Part shown: piece by piece, positions 11,583 to 22,500 of the stretch | Layout: each line of letters opens with the position of its first letter | Numbering within the stretch: position 1 is the first letter of the stretch | Assembly: GCA_025642065.1 (NCBI GenBank) | Contig: JAODUP010000840.1 | Span: 62,001 to 126,000 of the forward strand | Length of the DNA stretch: 64,000 bases | Source: Paralvinella palmiformis | Lineage: Eukaryota; Annelida; Polychaeta; Terebellida; Alvinellidae | Direction of reading: 5' to 3' | Program-made: the position numbers and the translations under genes | Notes under the pieces: generated by a model | Told to the model about the DNA's origin: nothing | The model's input: the letters and a program-made list of their open reading frames with translations, nothing else | The model's database searches: none

Positions 11583-12245
11583 ACACTACAGATACCTTCA
11601 ATTACCCCTAATGGCTCAGTGAAAAATCTAGGAGTTATTTTTTACCAATGTATTAACATGTATGAGCATATCACGTCAGAATGCCGAGCTGCCTACTACC
11701 ATCTTAAGAACATCCACTGTTTAAAAGCATTCTTGACACAAGAAGCACTTGTAACTGTAGTCCATGCCTTTGTTACATATCGTATAGACTATTGTAACTT
11801 CCTGTTATATGGGATATCTGATTATAACATTAATCGCCTTCTACGAATTCAGAATAGTGCAGCTCCCATTGTAACAAATACTAGAAAATATGATCATATC
11901 ACCCCAATTCTTCAAAAACTACATTGGCTACCTGTTAGACAGCGTATCCATTTCAAGATTCTGTTAATAACTTATAAATCTATTAATGATATGGCGCCAG
12001 AATACCTGTGTCAACTGGTGTCCATTGGAAAGTCATCCCGAAAACTCAGGTCATCCAGCCAGATGCTATTGCAGGTGCCAGTGTCTCGCCTGAAGTCATA
12101 TGGTGATTGTGCGTTTAGATTTGAGCCCCCACTTTGTGGAATAAGTTGCCGGCAGATATTAGAAGTGCGTCGTCTCTTGAAAATTTTAAATCTGTTCTAA
12201 AAACATACCTGTTCAATGTCGCTTCCACAGATAAATATTTATGAT
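11583..12245 (+). pseudogene. LINE reverse-transcriptase C-terminal fragment, frameshifted
   Basis: This is the C-terminal part of the polymerase protein of a Jockey/CR1-type non-LTR retrotransposon, the enzyme that copies the element's RNA at a nicked target. Visible blocks typical of that region are KNLGVIF, AYYHLKNI, HAFVTYRIDYCNFLLYG, RIQNSAA, the signature LHWLPVRQRI, FKILLITYKSIN and APEYL. The frame is open from 11583 after a stop at 11580. Near 12126-12133, in a CCCCC run, the homology shifts by one base: the first frame runs to a stop at 12200, while the second reads TLWNKLPADIRSASSLENF and on to a stop ending at 12245. A one-base deletion explains this. The endonuclease and the catalytic polymerase core are absent, so it is a 5'-truncated dead copy. 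Confidence 0.9.
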
Positions 12246-12412
12246 CTTTTGAATCACTTACAGCTAATATGTAATAATTATATTTTAAATCTCTTATAGG
12301 GTTTTAGCACACATATTATTTGAGGTATTCTTATATTACATATTATTTGTACGGCGGCCTTGAATGACTCCTGCTAGTAAACGCGCTTTATTAAATATGC
12401 ATTATTATTATT
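12246..12412 (+). mobile_element. 3' UTR and tail of the LINE fragment
   Basis: The AT-rich sequence after the stop ends with ACGCGCTTTATTAAATATGC followed by ATTATTATTATT. A GCGCTnTATAAAT word followed by a TTA-type repeat is a common 3' end in animal LINEs, and it marks the insertion's right edge near 12412. Confidence 0.7.
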
Positions 12413-13510
12413 TGTATATATGTACCCTAAAACACACACGTTCACACATATACACGCGCGCGCGCGCGCGCACATACACACACTTTCAAGCACACATACA
12501 AATACACACACAGTACAATTAATGGTAAATCAAAGTCAAGCCGGAATGATTAATAAAGTGGTGCAATAAAGTTTGGTGTCGGCCTATACTCTCCTCTGGA
12601 AGTTGAAATATTTAAGACATATCGACTGCCGCAACCAGAATGTCTACTGCGGGCTAAATACTGCGGGGTGTCAGGTAGGCAGAAATACTGCGGTGGTTCC
12701 ATTCTAGGTATTAAATTGTGAAAATATTCTGTGTGCTATTTCGTTCATATGGTTCTATAACTTTAAATAGTCATGTTTGTTCTGTTTGTTCTGTTTAGTT
12801 AGATTGTTTGTTATTCAAAAAGACAGACACTAATTATTGATCAATAATGTTAAATGTCAGGTATATGACCCCAGTTTTGATGATCCGTGATCAAGCCCGA
12901 ACACGTGATGTCTGCTTTAATCGGGAAAACTGGCCAATAGAATGGTATGTGCTTAATCTCTGGTGCTTGTATTGGTCTATCGTTGTGATTGATCGGACGA
13001 CAGATGTGCTTTGTCTCACACACAGACATACATACACACGCGCGCACACAAACACACACAAGCACTTACACAGAGGGGGGCGTATTCGTGCGGACATGCT
13101 TGTCTCTGTGGGTGTAAATATAATCCACAACACCGAACCATTTACCCAGCATCTTGAGTTATATCTCAGCCCACCCATCCATCCAAATCACCCACCCATC
13201 CAACCCAACCAACCCTCCCCCATACACCAAGGATATCGTTTATATTTTCTCCCGTTATCTCTCCACCCATTAACTTCTATCAACAATCCATATATCCAGA
13301 CAGTACACTCATCAGATGCACACAGACAACCATCCAGATCACGGTATTGTCCTCCACTTTTCCGTCCAAATAACGATTCAGGATCAGCGTAAAACTTCGT
13401 CTAATGGCTCACATCTACAGCGGCCTCCAGCGGCCATTAGCCGACCTAATCTGGATCCCAGGCCTTTTTTATTCAGAACAATGAATGATCCACGGCTCGC
13501 TATATTGTGA
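12413..13510. other. Intergenic DNA with CA/CG tracts
   Basis: CA/CG-rich tracts lie at about 12428-12515 and 13015-13062, and a C+A-rich stretch (CCAACC/CCATCC words) at 13168-13320. A 181-codon plus frame at 12847-13392 spans both composition-biased parts and is not recognised as a protein. Confidence 0.5.
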
Positions 13511-14335
13511 CCTGGTTTTGGTATGCCGTAGCAGACATTTTGGTATTTTGTATTTATCTTTCGGTATAATGTAACTGTCTCGGTATAGTGTGACTGTCTC
13601 GGTATAATGTGACTGTCTCGGTATAATGTGACTGTCTCGGTATAGTCTGACTGTCTCTATATAATGTGACTGTCTCGGTATAATGTGACTGTCTCGGTAT
13701 AGTGTGACTGCCTCGGTATAATGTGACTGTCTCGGTATAGTGTGACTGTCTCGACATAATGTGACAGTATCGGTTTAGTGTGACTGTCTCGGTATAGTGT
13801 GATTGTCTCGGTATAATGTGACTGTCTCGACATAATGTGACAGTCTCGGTATAGTGAGACTGTTTCGGCATAGTGTGACTGTCTCGGTATAATGTGACTG
13901 TCTCGGTATAGTGTGACTGTCTCGAAATAATGTGACTGTATCGGTATAATGTGACTGTCTCGGTATAGTGTGACTGTCTCGACATAATGTGACAGTCTCG
14001 GTATAGTGAGACTGTTTCGGTATAGCGTGACTGTCTCGGTATAGTGTGACTGTCTCGAAATAATGTGACTGTATCGGTATAATGTGACTGTCTCGGTATA
14101 GTGTGACTGTCTCGACATAATGTGACAGTCTCGGTATAGTGAGACTGTTTCGGTATAGTGTGACTGTCTCGGTATAATTTGACAGTCTCGGTATATTGTG
14201 ACCTGATTTTGGTATGCCGTAGCAGACATTTTGCTATTTTGTATTTATCTTTCGGTATAATGTGACTGTCTTGGTATAGTGTGACTGTCTCGGTATAATG
14301 TGACTGTCTCGGTATAGTGTGACTGGCTTGTTAGG
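13511..14335. repeat. Minisatellite with 19-bp monomers
   Basis: The monomer is approximately TCGGTATAGTGTGACTGTC (19 bp). A longer variant block, CTCGACATAATGTGACAGTC, recurs at about 13826, 13978 and 14111, spaced 152 (8x19) and 133 (7x19) bp, so there is higher-order structure. The 5' junction GACCTGGTTTTGGTATGCCG at 13510 is itself repeated at about 14199, 692 bp on. The minus strand is open for up to 190 codons because three 19-bp units make 19 codons without a stop; I do not call a gene. Confidence 0.95.
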
Positions 14336-14419
14336 CTGTGACTGGCTCTTATTCCTTATCATGTCATGAATGTTGCATGATATATTATCTTGCAGATAGA
14401 GCATATTATGTTGAGTGAG

Positions 14420-14882
14420 GTTTTGTTTATTGTGACTGTACCAAGTTTGTTGTTTCTGTAACATGGTTTATTGTGACTGTAATATAATGTGTTGCGATTG
14501 TAACATAGTTTGTTGTTTCTATGACATAGTTTATTGTGACTGTGCCATATTTTATTGGGACTGTAATATAATTTGTTGCGATTGTAACATAGTTTGTTGT
14601 TTCTGTAACATAGTTTATTGTGACTGTACTATAGTTTATTGTGACTGTAATATATTTTTTGCGACTGTAACATAGTTTGTTGTTTCTGTAGCATAGTTTA
14701 TTGTGACTGTACCACAGTTTATTGTGACTGTATTATAGTTTATTGCGACTGTAATATAATTTGTTGCGATTGTAAAATAGTTTGTTGTTTCTGTAACATA
14801 GTTTATTGTGACTGTACCATAGTTTATTGTGACTGTAATATAATTTGTTGCGATTGTAACATAGTTTGTTGTTTCTGCTCGG
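14420..14882. repeat. Minisatellite with 21-bp monomers
   Basis: The monomer is approximately TGTAACATAGTTTATTGTGAC. A marker variant (GTTGCGATTG) sits at about 14491, 14575, 14658, 14763 and 14847, spaced 84, 83, 105 and 84 bp, i.e. 4 or 5 monomers. It shares GTGACTGT with the neighbouring 19-bp array, so one probably gave rise to the other. The 21-bp unit keeps frames open on both strands. Confidence 0.92.
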
Positions 14883-15345
14883 TATATTGTGATTATTGCC
14901 TTGTATGTTGTCACTATGGTATGTTATGTTATGCGGCTTCGTATACACGGATATCCTAGCTGTATCCTACTATACCGTGGTAGCCTGTCACTTTACTATG
15001 CTACTTGTGACTATAATCTGATATGTTGTATTCCGAGCTAGTCATTGTTAATACGGGGAGGGTAGGGGGAGAGGGGGACCATTAAGGGAACAATAACCAG
15101 CATCATACAAGCTTTGAACGAAAAAATAACATTAAAAAGATGTCTACCATAAAGTAGTACTGTTCTATGACCTATTTAGATCCATATTGTAAAACATGGC
15201 CGCCCTTTGTACATCATGCCCGGATTCGTGGCGCTGGTGTAATTGGTTTGGGAAATGGGAGGGCTGTAGCCGCGTGTGGGAGCACGCGCAGGGTTGCATG
15301 CTGATATTTGTCGATATGAATATATGTCAGAATGTATGTATGTAT
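14883..15345. other. Unique interval, nothing recognised
   Basis: No gene or repeat that I can support. A GTATATTG-rich transition from the minisatellite occupies the first 130 bp. Confidence 0.4.
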
Positions 15346-15374
15346 GTATGTAAATCTCTCTCTCTTTCTCTCTG

Positions 15375-15455
<81 letters not shown>

Positions 15456-15457
15456 GC
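15346..15457. repeat. (CT)n and (CTGT)n microsatellite
   Basis: A short TATG/CT run is followed by about 84 bp of (CTGT)n. The apparent frames are Ser/Val/Cys/Leu or Thr/Asp/Arg/Gln repeats. Confidence 0.95.
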
Positions 15458-16126
15458 GTACATCCGTGCGTCCGTGCCTCAGTGTGTTGCTTATTTAAAG
15501 CATCGCGCTAATGTTTGCGATAAAAACGACCCATATCCAACATATTAATAAAAGAACCATTCACCCTGAGATATCCAGAATGGAGTGGAAAGGTTAGACT
15601 GACACAAATTGTATAGACTGGTCTCAAATGTCCATAATGGCCCCCAAACGTTTGCCCTTATAGGGAATATTCAATTGCGCCCAATATATTAACCCAGGCT
15701 TAAAATATCCCGAGATTAGTTTATCCCGAGGACCGTCCTCTGATATCCGGATCATGTGATGTAATAGCCACAGATTTGTCTTATCTCGAGTGTCCAAGAT
15801 AGGTATATCCATTTCCGGTTATAGGTATCGTAACGGGGCAACGGCCTCCTCCCAGTTTAAGCCACACCGCGATGACCTTGTCAAAGATCAGAAGGTCGTC
15901 TATATTTAAGTTATTGAAGTTAGTGTTACCATGAATGAATGAATGGATCAGTGAATTAATGAATGAATTAATTAATTAATTAATTATTTATTTATGTCTG
16001 TATTTATTTATTCAATGTGGGTTGTTAACATTACAAATCTACAATGACATAACTTGGTATTGATTTTGACAAATTTATAAAACAAAATAAATACATTATT
16101 ATGCCGAGATATGAAGAAAGAAGAAA

Positions 16127-16129
<3 letters not shown>
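15458..16129. other. Unique interval with a short AATG/AATT tract
   Basis: (AATG)n and (AATT)n words lie at about 15931-15990. The rest has no recognised feature. Confidence 0.4.

Positions 16130-16197
<68 letters not shown>
16130..16197. repeat. (TA)n microsatellite
   Basis: 68 bp of perfect TA. Confidence 0.97.
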
Positions 16198-16200
<3 letters not shown>

Positions 16201-16239
16201 AGGTGATTCTTTCATGCCAATAATATCATCAATAACAAC

Positions 16240-16248
16240 TATAACACT

Positions 16249-16279
<31 letters not shown>

Positions 16280-16300
16280 TTATGGTTACTGTTGTTGTTG
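16240..16300. repeat. (TTG)n tract at the SINE tail
   Basis: TTG repeats interrupted by TATGGTTAC. On the minus strand they are the (CAA)n tail of the SINE at 16301-16466. Confidence 0.85.
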
Positions 16301-16466
16301 TTTTACAGCCACTTCGGTGTACACGGTAGGGTAAATGCACCGAGTGACTTTCAAAGGCAAAGTGAAAGATGGAACACGCTACTGACATATCCCTGCCGGG
16401 GTTTGAACCCGGGGGCTAGAGGTCTGTGGCCGACCGCGTTATCAGTTAGACCAAGGAGGCAGCTAT
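16301..16466 (-). mobile_element. tRNA-derived SINE, divergent subfamily with CAA tail
   Basis: Read on the minus strand it begins GCCTCCTTGGTCTAACTG. It has an A box near 16436-16456 (TGGTCTAACTGATAACGCGG) and a B box at about 16398-16412 (GGGTTCAAACCC), then a body that parallels the other SINEs here (CATTTACCCTACCGTGTACA, then GGCTGTAAAACAACAACAAC). The tail is (CAA)n instead of (ATC)n, and body words differ (GTGTTCCATCTTTCACTTTG). CAA repeats flank both ends, so it either landed in such a tract or duplicated its target there. No complete tRNA fold is claimed. Confidence 0.85.
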
Positions 16467-16469
16467 GCT

Positions 16470-16974
16470 GTTGTTGTTGTTGTTGTTGTTCTACGTCAAT
16501 CTTGTTGGTATTAATGACATGGGAGAGAACACGTAAAAAGTAACGACAAAACATCAATCACTGAGTTTATTACATATATGGCGACATCACAGCGTCGTTA
16601 CGGCGACCTAACTACTGCGTACTCCAAGCAGCCAATCAAGTACCTCTCAATTTGACCTGACCCAGTTAATTTCTCCAACCCACTACCATATCGTGACACT
16701 CGCCATCGGGGAGAACCCGCTTTCAACAACACGCAAGTACTCCCCCTACTCATGGGCGAGTTAGCTATGATTCTAAATAGTGTTTGGCTTTCAAAATAAT
16801 CGTAATTTTTAGACACCATTTGAAAGATGGAGGCGAAATTGTTTTTTAGCAAGCCGATTATGCTTTATTTATATAATCTGTTTATTTAGTTTTGTTTTAT
16901 GTCGTTCACATTTGTTAATACATGACCTGTATCACAAATTTATCACTAATTCCACGTATTTGAGGAGAGAATCC
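16470..16974. other. Unique interval after the SINE
   Basis: A (TTG)n tract lies at 16470-16491. No gene is recognised in the rest. Confidence 0.4.
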
Positions 16975-17360
16975 TATTTCGCTGGCGACGGCCAAGTAAG
17001 AAACCTATTTTTTATATCGACGAACGGCTTCTCATAGCTTTCCCTCTTCGTCTTCACGTGGCTTCTTTGACAGGAAATTAGCTTCCGCTTATATTTTGTT
17101 ATTACGGCGAGAGCGATCATATCCGGCGGCCATATTGACTGACGGAATGGTTGGCCATCGATCAACCGAGTCACGTGCTACGATGCATGGAAACCAGTCC
17201 GGAAGTGGATCGTTTTGGTCCGTTTTGAATATCGTCGTATCCACTCGCCATCTATGTTGTCTCGAAAGAAATTGGCGTCAGAAACGGGAACATGCCGATA
17301 GTGTGTCACGTGACGATTTCTACGCGGGAATCATTATAGGGGGAGCCACCAGCTTCGTCT
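16975..17360. promoter_or_regulatory. Candidate cis-regulatory block, E-box/YY1/ETS words
   Basis: CpG frequency rises here, with three CACGTG E-boxes (17055, 17172, 17307), a YY1-like GGCGGCCATATTG at about 17126 and an ETS-like CCGGAAGTGG at about 17200. Such a cluster is typical of promoters or enhancers, but I see no start site or exon next to it. This is inference from motif density. Confidence 0.3.
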
Positions 17361-17369
17361 AAACCCTGA

Positions 17370-17483
17370 AAGATAATAATACGCACAGAATGTAGATGGT
17401 GAACAATATACTGTGAACCGTGTAGATTGTAAACAGTGGAGATGGTGAAGAACATTGATCATGAACACCGTAGATCGATATGC
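17370..17483. repeat. Degenerate GTGAA/GTAGAT repeat, left part
   Basis: Imperfect units containing GTGAACCGTGTAG (about 17413). The same words resume after the SINE (about 17777), so the SINE appears to have split an older array. Confidence 0.5.
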
Positions 17484-17668
17484 CGATGATGATGTTTGAC
17501 GTTTTACGGCCACTTTTCTGTACTTGGAAGCCTAAATGGACCGAGCGACCTCCAAAGGTAATGAAGCGAAGTCGAAGATGAAACACCCTGCAGATATGCC
17601 CACCCCGGAGATTCGAACTCGGGTGGTAGTGATCTCACGCGCTGCCAGTTAGACGACGGAGGCGCCCC
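17484..17668 (-). mobile_element. tRNA-derived SINE
   Basis: On the minus strand it starts GGCGCCTCCGTCGTCTAACT, carries a B-box-like GAGTTCGAATCTCC, then the family body (GCATATCTGCAGGGTGTTTC, ACCTTTGGAGGTCGCTCGG, GGCCGTAAAACGTCAAAC) and ends in a short (ATC)n tail. It lies inside a degenerate repeat found on both sides. Confidence 0.9.
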
Positions 17669-17669
17669 C

Positions 17670-17835
17670 GCGTTGATCGAGAATAGAGTAGACTATGGAA
17701 ATCGTATAATGTGAGAGATATGCGTTCTGATCAGTGTAAAGATTGAAGATTGCTGACAGTAAATAGTGAACATTGTGAACCGTGTAGGCTGAGAAAAGTT
17801 AAGATAGTAAATAATTTATACACTGTTAGCGAATA
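17670..17835. repeat. Degenerate GTGAA/GTAGAT repeat, right part
   Basis: Continuation of the imperfect array seen at 17370-17483, with the shared word GTGAACCGTGTAG. Confidence 0.45.
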
Positions 17836-17839
17836 CGAT

Positions 17840-18420
17840 ATAATGGAGGATGCAGCAGTCACTCACGTGACCGGCGAGGTATTCACGACGACACGGTTGA
17901 TCGGAAGTCCGGAATGTCGAGCTGGCGGCTACGGTTGGAGATCATACTAAGCAGACATCTTCACGATCCGCTTTAATCAATATTACCGTTAGATAGTCAC
18001 CTAATCTCGATTTTACTCTACCTACCGCACGGCGTCTCCGGGGCAAATACATCGCTAACGTTGGACATCGTACACAATGCCGAATGTTTCCGCAGTAGAT
18101 TATATACGACGTCGATCGTAAACTCGCTGCCTATTGCGTGCACGTTTAGACTATCTATCAAACAACCACCCGCTGTGCTATTACAAAATTGTGTTCCGGT
18201 TTAGATGGATATCGAATGACATTCTGGTTGGAGTTTATTGGCAAATATTCACAATAAGTTATGGCCATCTACTGTAGTAACGTAGTTAGCCGCCGAAACG
18301 ATCGATATTGACGGCGGCGAGAGAGAAAAACCATATCTAACTAAGATGACGTGATGCGCGAACCGAGATGCGCGGAGCACCACGTGATCGATCGATACCA
18401 AAGCAACGCTTCCAAATAGT
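17840..18420. promoter_or_regulatory. CpG-enriched block with E-boxes, possible regulatory DNA
   Basis: Includes CACGTG at 17864 and 18381, ATCGATCGAT-type words and many CpG steps in an otherwise AT-rich neighbourhood. No coding frame is recognised. Weak, composition-based call. Confidence 0.25.
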
Positions 18421-18559
18421 TCTGATTTTATTGTAACCCATCATTTCGTCGTCATTTTGTTCTGACATTCTGTATTTTAGACGACAAAACAACACTAGAA
18501 TGAAAGCCCCCTTCCCCCAAGACGGAATGTGTCGCCTGCCGTTAGACTGTTTCATGGGT

Positions 18560-18560
18560 A

Positions 18561-18596
<36 letters not shown>

Positions 18597-18606
18597 ATGA
18601 TGATCG
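18560..18606. repeat. (CTG)n(ATG)n tract
   Basis: About 8 CTG units pass into about 7 ATG units. The apparent poly-Leu/poly-Met or poly-Ala/poly-Ser frames are translations of it. Confidence 0.9.
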
Positions 18607-18936
18607 CCATGATCGTGATAATGATGATAGCATCGGCGGTAAGAATTACACTTATGGCGCTTCCCTGCCCCGATATTAAACCGACCCATTGTTTAAATGA
18701 GCATCAAAGAGGCGCCATTAATAAAGTGTGGCCATTTCACGGGTAAAACGGCAACATACTTTATACAGCCTGATGACCCGACCTTGACATTAGACCATTA
18801 CTTACAGCCGGGTATTGTCATCAATAACATATCATCCGGTTGATGATGTTTGCCGATTCACCATCTCGTCCTTGTTTCGTCCTCTTTTTTGCTAATTTAG
18901 TAGCAATATTATATTACTTTATAGTATATAACTCAA
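18607..18936. other. Unique interval, nothing recognised
   Basis: No supported feature. Confidence 0.4.
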
Positions 18937-19029
18937 GGGGTGTGTTTGTGCGTGCGTACGCGCGTGCATGTGTGTGTGTGTGTGCGTGCTCGTGTTAGTG
19001 AATGTATTGATATTAATCTCTCTCTCTCT

Positions 19030-19119
<90 letters not shown>

Positions 19120-19212
19120 TATATATATATAAAATATAGTAGGTAGATAGATAGATAGATAGAATAAGATAGATAGATTAGAGTTAGAATAGAAAATAAT
19201 ATATAGTTAGAT

Positions 19213-19268
<56 letters not shown>

Positions 19269-19295
19269 TAGATAGATAGATAGATAGATAGATTT

Positions 19296-19355
<60 letters not shown>

Positions 19356-19362
19356 TACTCGC
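18937..19362. repeat. Long compound GT/CT/TA/GATA array
   Basis: GT-rich 18937-18988, (CT)n 19018-19031, (TA)n blocks 19032-19130 and 19215-19265, and GATA-type blocks 19140-19180 and 19264-19355. The minus-strand 152-codon frame is Ile/Tyr/Leu/Ser repeat translation. Confidence 0.95.
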
Positions 19363-19610
19363 ATTGACAAACCTAAAGACAAACAGACCAATATTCAAAT
19401 AGATAGAACTATATACTTCCGGATAGACAGTCATTTAGACATATATTATCATAGGCAGACGTTCGGTCAGGCAGAAAAATTGATACATAAACAGCCATAT
19501 AGACAAACAGACACCCGGTCAAATAAAAATACAAACAGACAGACAAGGAGCCAGACAGTCAGACAAAGAAACAGGCCGACATTTAACAACAACTATTATT
19601 GTCAATAATA
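19363..19610. repeat. Degenerate GACA-rich stretch
   Basis: Repeated AGACA/CAGAC words (ACAAACAGAC, ACAGACAGACAAGG) without strict period, probably a decayed tetranucleotide array. Confidence 0.5.
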
Positions 19611-19639
19611 CCCCCAAGTGCTGTGTTTATTATCTCGTA

Positions 19640-19940
19640 ACAATACCGGGTCATCGTCCATCGACAAACACTCGTCACCAGGGGGCGTCTTAACAGAACG
19701 GTATCGACGTCATCGAGTTGGCGCTGATTGGTCGCATGATCATAGTTGCGGCAGATCTCTAGTCACGTGGTTCGACAGAAGTGGCTTTCTACCTTTGAGG
19801 TTCGTTAGTGATAAAGAACGCGATAACCACGTCACGCGTCACAAGATGATTGTTCCCACAATGCCACAGGCGTGTAAAGCGAAGGTTCCGTTATCGCATA
19901 ATGTCGGAGAGAACTTTATGACCACTTTAACTTGGATTTA
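19640..19940. promoter_or_regulatory. CpG-rich block with a strong CTCF-like site
   Basis: TCACCAGGGGGCGTC at 19675-19689 fits the conserved bilaterian CTCF core closely. Nearby are GACGTCATCG, a CCAAT-type GATTGGTC and CACGTG at 19764. A 141-codon plus frame at 19618-20043 spans it, begins at a CTG, and has no recognised family. I favour regulatory DNA over a gene. Confidence 0.3.
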
Positions 19941-20043
19941 TCGACCGACAGGTAGTCGCTTTGTGGCGGATCTGGTGCGAAATTGTTATGGGGACATGCG
20001 CAAGAGACCAGGTGAGCTACATATATATGATGATCTAAGTTAA

Positions 20044-20324
20044 AGGAGAACCTTTTGGTAAATGGTTAATGTTTTGTACATAAAACAATACGATGGATAT
20101 TAATAAAAATGCCAGTGATTAATGATATTCGTTCCATAATTAATGCTATTGAACCACATAACCGTAAACATCAATAATTATGGCCGGAAATTTAGTTCTT
20201 TATTTGTTCTCGTTCAGATATTTATGTTAATACAAATGTTTACGTCAATTCAGTAAGTTGATGAATGTTTATATAAGGAGAGTATGCTGAATAATAAGAT
20301 GTATTGTGTCATTAGAAGTGGTAT
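20044..20324. other. AT-rich unique interval
   Basis: No supported feature. Confidence 0.4.
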
Positions 20325-20620
20325 TATGTTGTCCATAGAATTCTATGGTATGTCACATTGCGTCACGATAGAACATAAAATCCAATAATAACGTGTCACT
20401 TTCTGTCATGATATGTCATAGAATGCTAAGGGATGTCACATTATATATTGATATGTCATAGAATCCAAACGTATGCCACATTTTGTCGTGATATGTCATA
20501 CAATCCTACAGCATGCCACATTATGTCATGGGATGTCATAGAGGCAAAACCTATGTCACATAATGTCATGGTATGCCATAGAATCATATAAAACGTCAAA
20601 TTATGTTATGATAAAATGCG
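20325..20620. repeat. Minisatellite with 40-bp monomers
   Basis: The word ATATGTCATA or a one-base variant falls at 20411, 20451, 20491, 20531 and 20571, exactly 40 bp apart. Each unit contains ATGTCATAGAAT and ATGTCACATTATGTCATG. Units before 20411 and after 20590 are degenerate. Confidence 0.9.
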
Positions 20621-20672
20621 CCATGCTATTGTAATTTCGAGTATGTTCTAATATATCATAGTATAATATATT

Positions 20673-20676
<4 letters not shown>

Positions 20677-20727
<51 letters not shown>
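20677..20727. repeat. (TA)n microsatellite
   Basis: About 51 bp of perfect TA. Confidence 0.97.
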
Positions 20728-20731
<4 letters not shown>

Positions 20732-21850
20732 ATCGTATCAGAAAATAGGTCAAAGAGGGAATGACATTTCGTACATGGTAACAAATCGTCCCAGTTGTAT
20801 TATCCGTTGGGTGCCTTTTATTTCTTGTGTTTATCACAGTACATTTCCTGCAGATGATCTCCTATTTTATGTTCTTGGCCTCACATATATTGGAGCGATG
20901 TTTTAGTGAGGAATAGCACATCCCGTTTACCTCGGTTTACGTTGATGTGACGGATGCTATTAAAATCGGGGAATCTGTTACGTCTCACGCAATGGTTCGT
21001 TGACTGTTGTGTGACAGACAGGAAGCACCGAAGACTTCCAGAGACAAAGGAAAGACAGGCGCCTAAGATGCCCAGATCAAAGGGAGACGAAGCAGCACGT
21101 GTCCACGTAACACCAGGACAGGCCCCATCAGATGCCATTGGCCCACCACGTCTGTCGGGAGAATATATTATACTCAGGATAAATACAGACGAGTCTATCA
21201 TAACTAAGTTAACCTGAGAGTATGTCACTTCAGACGTGGCAATTTATATCCATTTAATCTTGAGAGAAGATATGAAATCTTATTATAAGCAAGTTCTTTA
21301 TAACAAAATTACTGAATTCCATGGTATTCTATTCAAATTGGAAAAAAAATCATTTCCATCAGAATTAATTGGAAAATATATATTCCGACGAACACAGTTC
21401 TTAACAAATCCAACTCCCAAAAACTTAATTTCAATGCAATATATTCCAACGGGATACTTTATATAGGATCCTAGCCTAATAAGACCATGTCTAACAGATA
21501 TTCGTTAAATAAGACCATCTCTAATAATAGACCCTTCCGGAATTGGATCGATTTGATCCCAGCCGAGCCCCAAATGCCCAAAGTCACCAAAAAGTAATCA
21601 AAACAAATCTGTTGACAATTTTTCGCGATAACGTGCTACATCCAGAAGTGAACTCGACTAATCCTGGTAGCCACTTCATCAAAGTATATGAGAAAATCCA
21701 GATTAGAAATCAGCACACTCCTGGCTTCCTTCTGCCAACAATAATCCATAACCATGACCTAGTTCCTTGTAATCAACATCAGAGGAAGTGATGACCCGCG
21801 TGAGCCTGGATTAATTATATGTCTGTCCCTCTGTACGAGTTGACTGACTG
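20728..21850. other. Unique interval with unrecognised short frames
   Basis: Overlapping frames of 115 codons (minus, 20881-21228) and 87 codons (plus, 20954-21217), then 76 (plus, 21236) and 82 codons (plus, 21543). None shows a family motif, signal peptide or clear splice context, and the first two lie on opposite strands of the same DNA. A single exon could hide here, but I cannot support one. Confidence 0.35.
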
Positions 21851-21854
21851 AAAA

Positions 21855-21965
21855 TGTGTGTGCGCGCGCGTGTGTGTGTGTGTGTGTCGTGTATATATGT
21901 TTCTATGCTTTGAATAATTAATATAATAATAATAATAATAATTATTATTATTATTATTATTATTA
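21855..21965. repeat. (GT)n tract and AAT/ATT palindromic tract
   Basis: GT with CG steps at 21857-21890. (ATA)n then (TTA)n at 21920-21965 forms an inverted repeat able to fold into a hairpin. Confidence 0.9.
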
Positions 21966-22179
21966 CAAATTATCTACTGCACCAATATCCTTGAAAAGAA
22001 ACGAGCTCGGTGGCGCACCTAGTACAGGGGTTGGGCAATCTCATAATCCCTATACTTGTATATGTATGTGTATATCTATGTATATGTGTATGCATAAATG
22101 TCTGTTGAACTTAAATAATAGTTTCATTGTAATTAACGAGACAGTATACAGGAAAACCTGTATATGTTAACAATCCCGA
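21966..22179. other. Short unique interval
   Basis: GAGCTCGGTGGCGCACCTAG at 22003 resembles a tRNA-SINE head, but no B box follows, so it is not called. Confidence 0.35.
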
Positions 22180-22500
22180 CATAACAATAACAACGTAACA
22201 ATAATAACAACATAACAATAACATCATAACAATAGCAACAATAATAATAACGTAACAAAAATAACGGTAACAACACAGGAATAATAAGAATAACAACTAA
22301 ATGAACATATAATATAATAAGTACAACAACCAGTACAACCAGCTTAAATAAGGACAACAACAACGACTTCTACTACAACTACTACAACATGGCGATGATG
22401 ATCATGATGGTGGTTCCAGTAATAGTAAGAAGAACAACAACAACAACAATAATAATAAAAATAATAACAACAATAATAATAATAACAACAACAACTGTCA
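22180..22500. repeat. AAC/AAT-rich low-complexity tract
   Basis: Imperfect mixtures of AAC, AAT and ATAAC units, with a short GATGATG block at 22391-22412. Confidence 0.85.

Noticed and set aside
12847..13392. 181-codon plus frame
   Set aside because: It runs through a CA/CG tract and a CCA-rich tract; the unique part shows no family.
13554..14229. 143- and 190-codon minus frames with TETVTLYRDSH repeats
   Set aside because: 19-bp units give a stop-free 57-bp cycle; two overlapping frames are both open, as expected of repeat DNA.
19618..20043. 141-codon plus frame as a gene
   Set aside because: Starts at CTG, no recognisable family or domain, and spans CpG-rich motif-dense DNA that reads better as regulatory.
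20881..21228. 115-codon minus frame and 87-codon plus frame on the same DNA
   Set aside because: Opposite-strand overlap and no motif; chance openness is more likely.
21990..22030. tRNA-like head GAGCTCGGTGGCGCACC
   Set aside because: No B box at suitable spacing.
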